From Bacteroidota bacterium (GTDB taxonomy: Bacteria; Bacteroidota; Bacteroidia; Bacteroidales; UBA6013): a stretch of 53,917 nt of DNA. The position numbers were made by a program, and so were the translations under genes. Positions 53,838 to 53,917 of this stretch are shown here, one piece after another; within the stretch, counting starts at the first letter, position 1; each line of letters starts with the position of its first letter. The notes beneath the pieces were generated by a model, which was not told where the DNA came from, made no database searches, and worked only from the letters and a program-made list of their open reading frames with translations. The DNA lies in contig JAIFMG010000070.1 in assembly GCA_020048645.1 (NCBI GenBank), positions 1-53,917 on the forward strand. Direction: 5' to 3'.

Positions 53838-53917
53838 TCACAAGGTCTCGACCCAGACCTCCTCGTTTCCGCGGAAGCAGACGGCCACGGCGCGCCACCC
53901 GGCGTAGGGTCCCACCT
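53838..53917 (-). CDS. C-terminal end of an unknown protein (partial)
   Basis: The minus strand ends with an open frame of 25 codons (GWRAVAVCFRGNEEVWVETL, then TGA at 53840-53838). It is cut by the window edge. The codon choice is consistent with real coding, but the fragment is too short to identify a family. Confidence 0.5.
   Translation of the reverse strand, partial: VGPYAGWRAVAVCFRGNEEVWVETL

Overview
The window is chromosomal DNA from a high-GC member of the Bacteroidota. The evidence is the gene content (rsfS-ftsH next to a DUF2007 protein and cdsA, a MerR-nif3-CdsZ zinc-ribbon run, NhaD, a sodium-pumping decarboxylase) and the promoters. Intergenic regions repeatedly carry the Bacteroidota -7 box TAnnTTTG, often with TTTG or TTG about 19-23 bases upstream, and there is little purine-rich Shine-Dalgarno sequence. 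The order (Cytophagales, Saprospirales or a relative) cannot be fixed from this DNA alone. Apart from short hairpin repeats near 38.1-38.4 kb, I saw no insertion sequence, prophage, CRISPR array or rRNA.

Layout. 0-1.3 kb: a broken histidine kinase end and a lipoprotein. 1.3-7.5 kb: a tightly packed minus-strand run (PQQ-type propeller with Ig-like domains, LRR protein, STAS-like protein, tiny coupled gene, DUF6976-like protein, PLP aminotransferase). 7.6-10.8 kb: outer-membrane protein, metal/cobalamin-type binding lipoprotein and MATE exporter. 10.9-15.4 kb: cdsA, a five-fold DUF2007 repeat protein, ftsH and rsfS. 15.6-21.4 kb: rimO, a Gfo/Idh oxidoreductase, a hypothetical overlapping a TPMT-type methyltransferase, an O-methyltransferase and a second STAS-like protein. 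21.4-29.2 kb: cmk-polA, tRNA-His, a repeat-rich secreted protein, the CdsZ-type zinc ribbon, nif3 and a MerR regulator.

29.3-33.4 kb is the most interesting stretch. An RtcR-like regulator (CARF-like sensor plus AAA+ domain plus Fis-type HTH) has an altered sigma54-contact loop. It lies directly upstream of a two-gene Septu-like anti-phage module (PtuA-like ATPase plus PtuB-like HNH nuclease), with no rtcBA and no reverse transcriptase nearby. 33.5-38.6 kb: a secreted small protein, then the sodium-pumping (methylmalonyl-CoA-type) decarboxylase operon with a palindrome over its promoter, then hairpin repeats. 38.6-45.2 kb: a TerB-like/Ser-Thr kinase fusion, folP, nhaD, a DUF697 protein and a voltage-gated sodium-channel-like protein. 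45.5-53.9 kb: a serpin-like secreted protein, a prohibitin/SPFH protein, a nitroreductase, a small lipoprotein, two converging response-regulator/histidine-kinase hybrids, an FAD oxidoreductase, LemA and the end of one more gene.

Functional themes: housekeeping (translation, membrane lipid, proteolysis, replication); a sodium cycle (decarboxylase pump, NhaD, sodium-channel-like protein) within about 11 kb; signalling by hybrid kinases and a Ser/Thr kinase; and one defence module with a candidate RNA- or nucleotide-sensing regulator.
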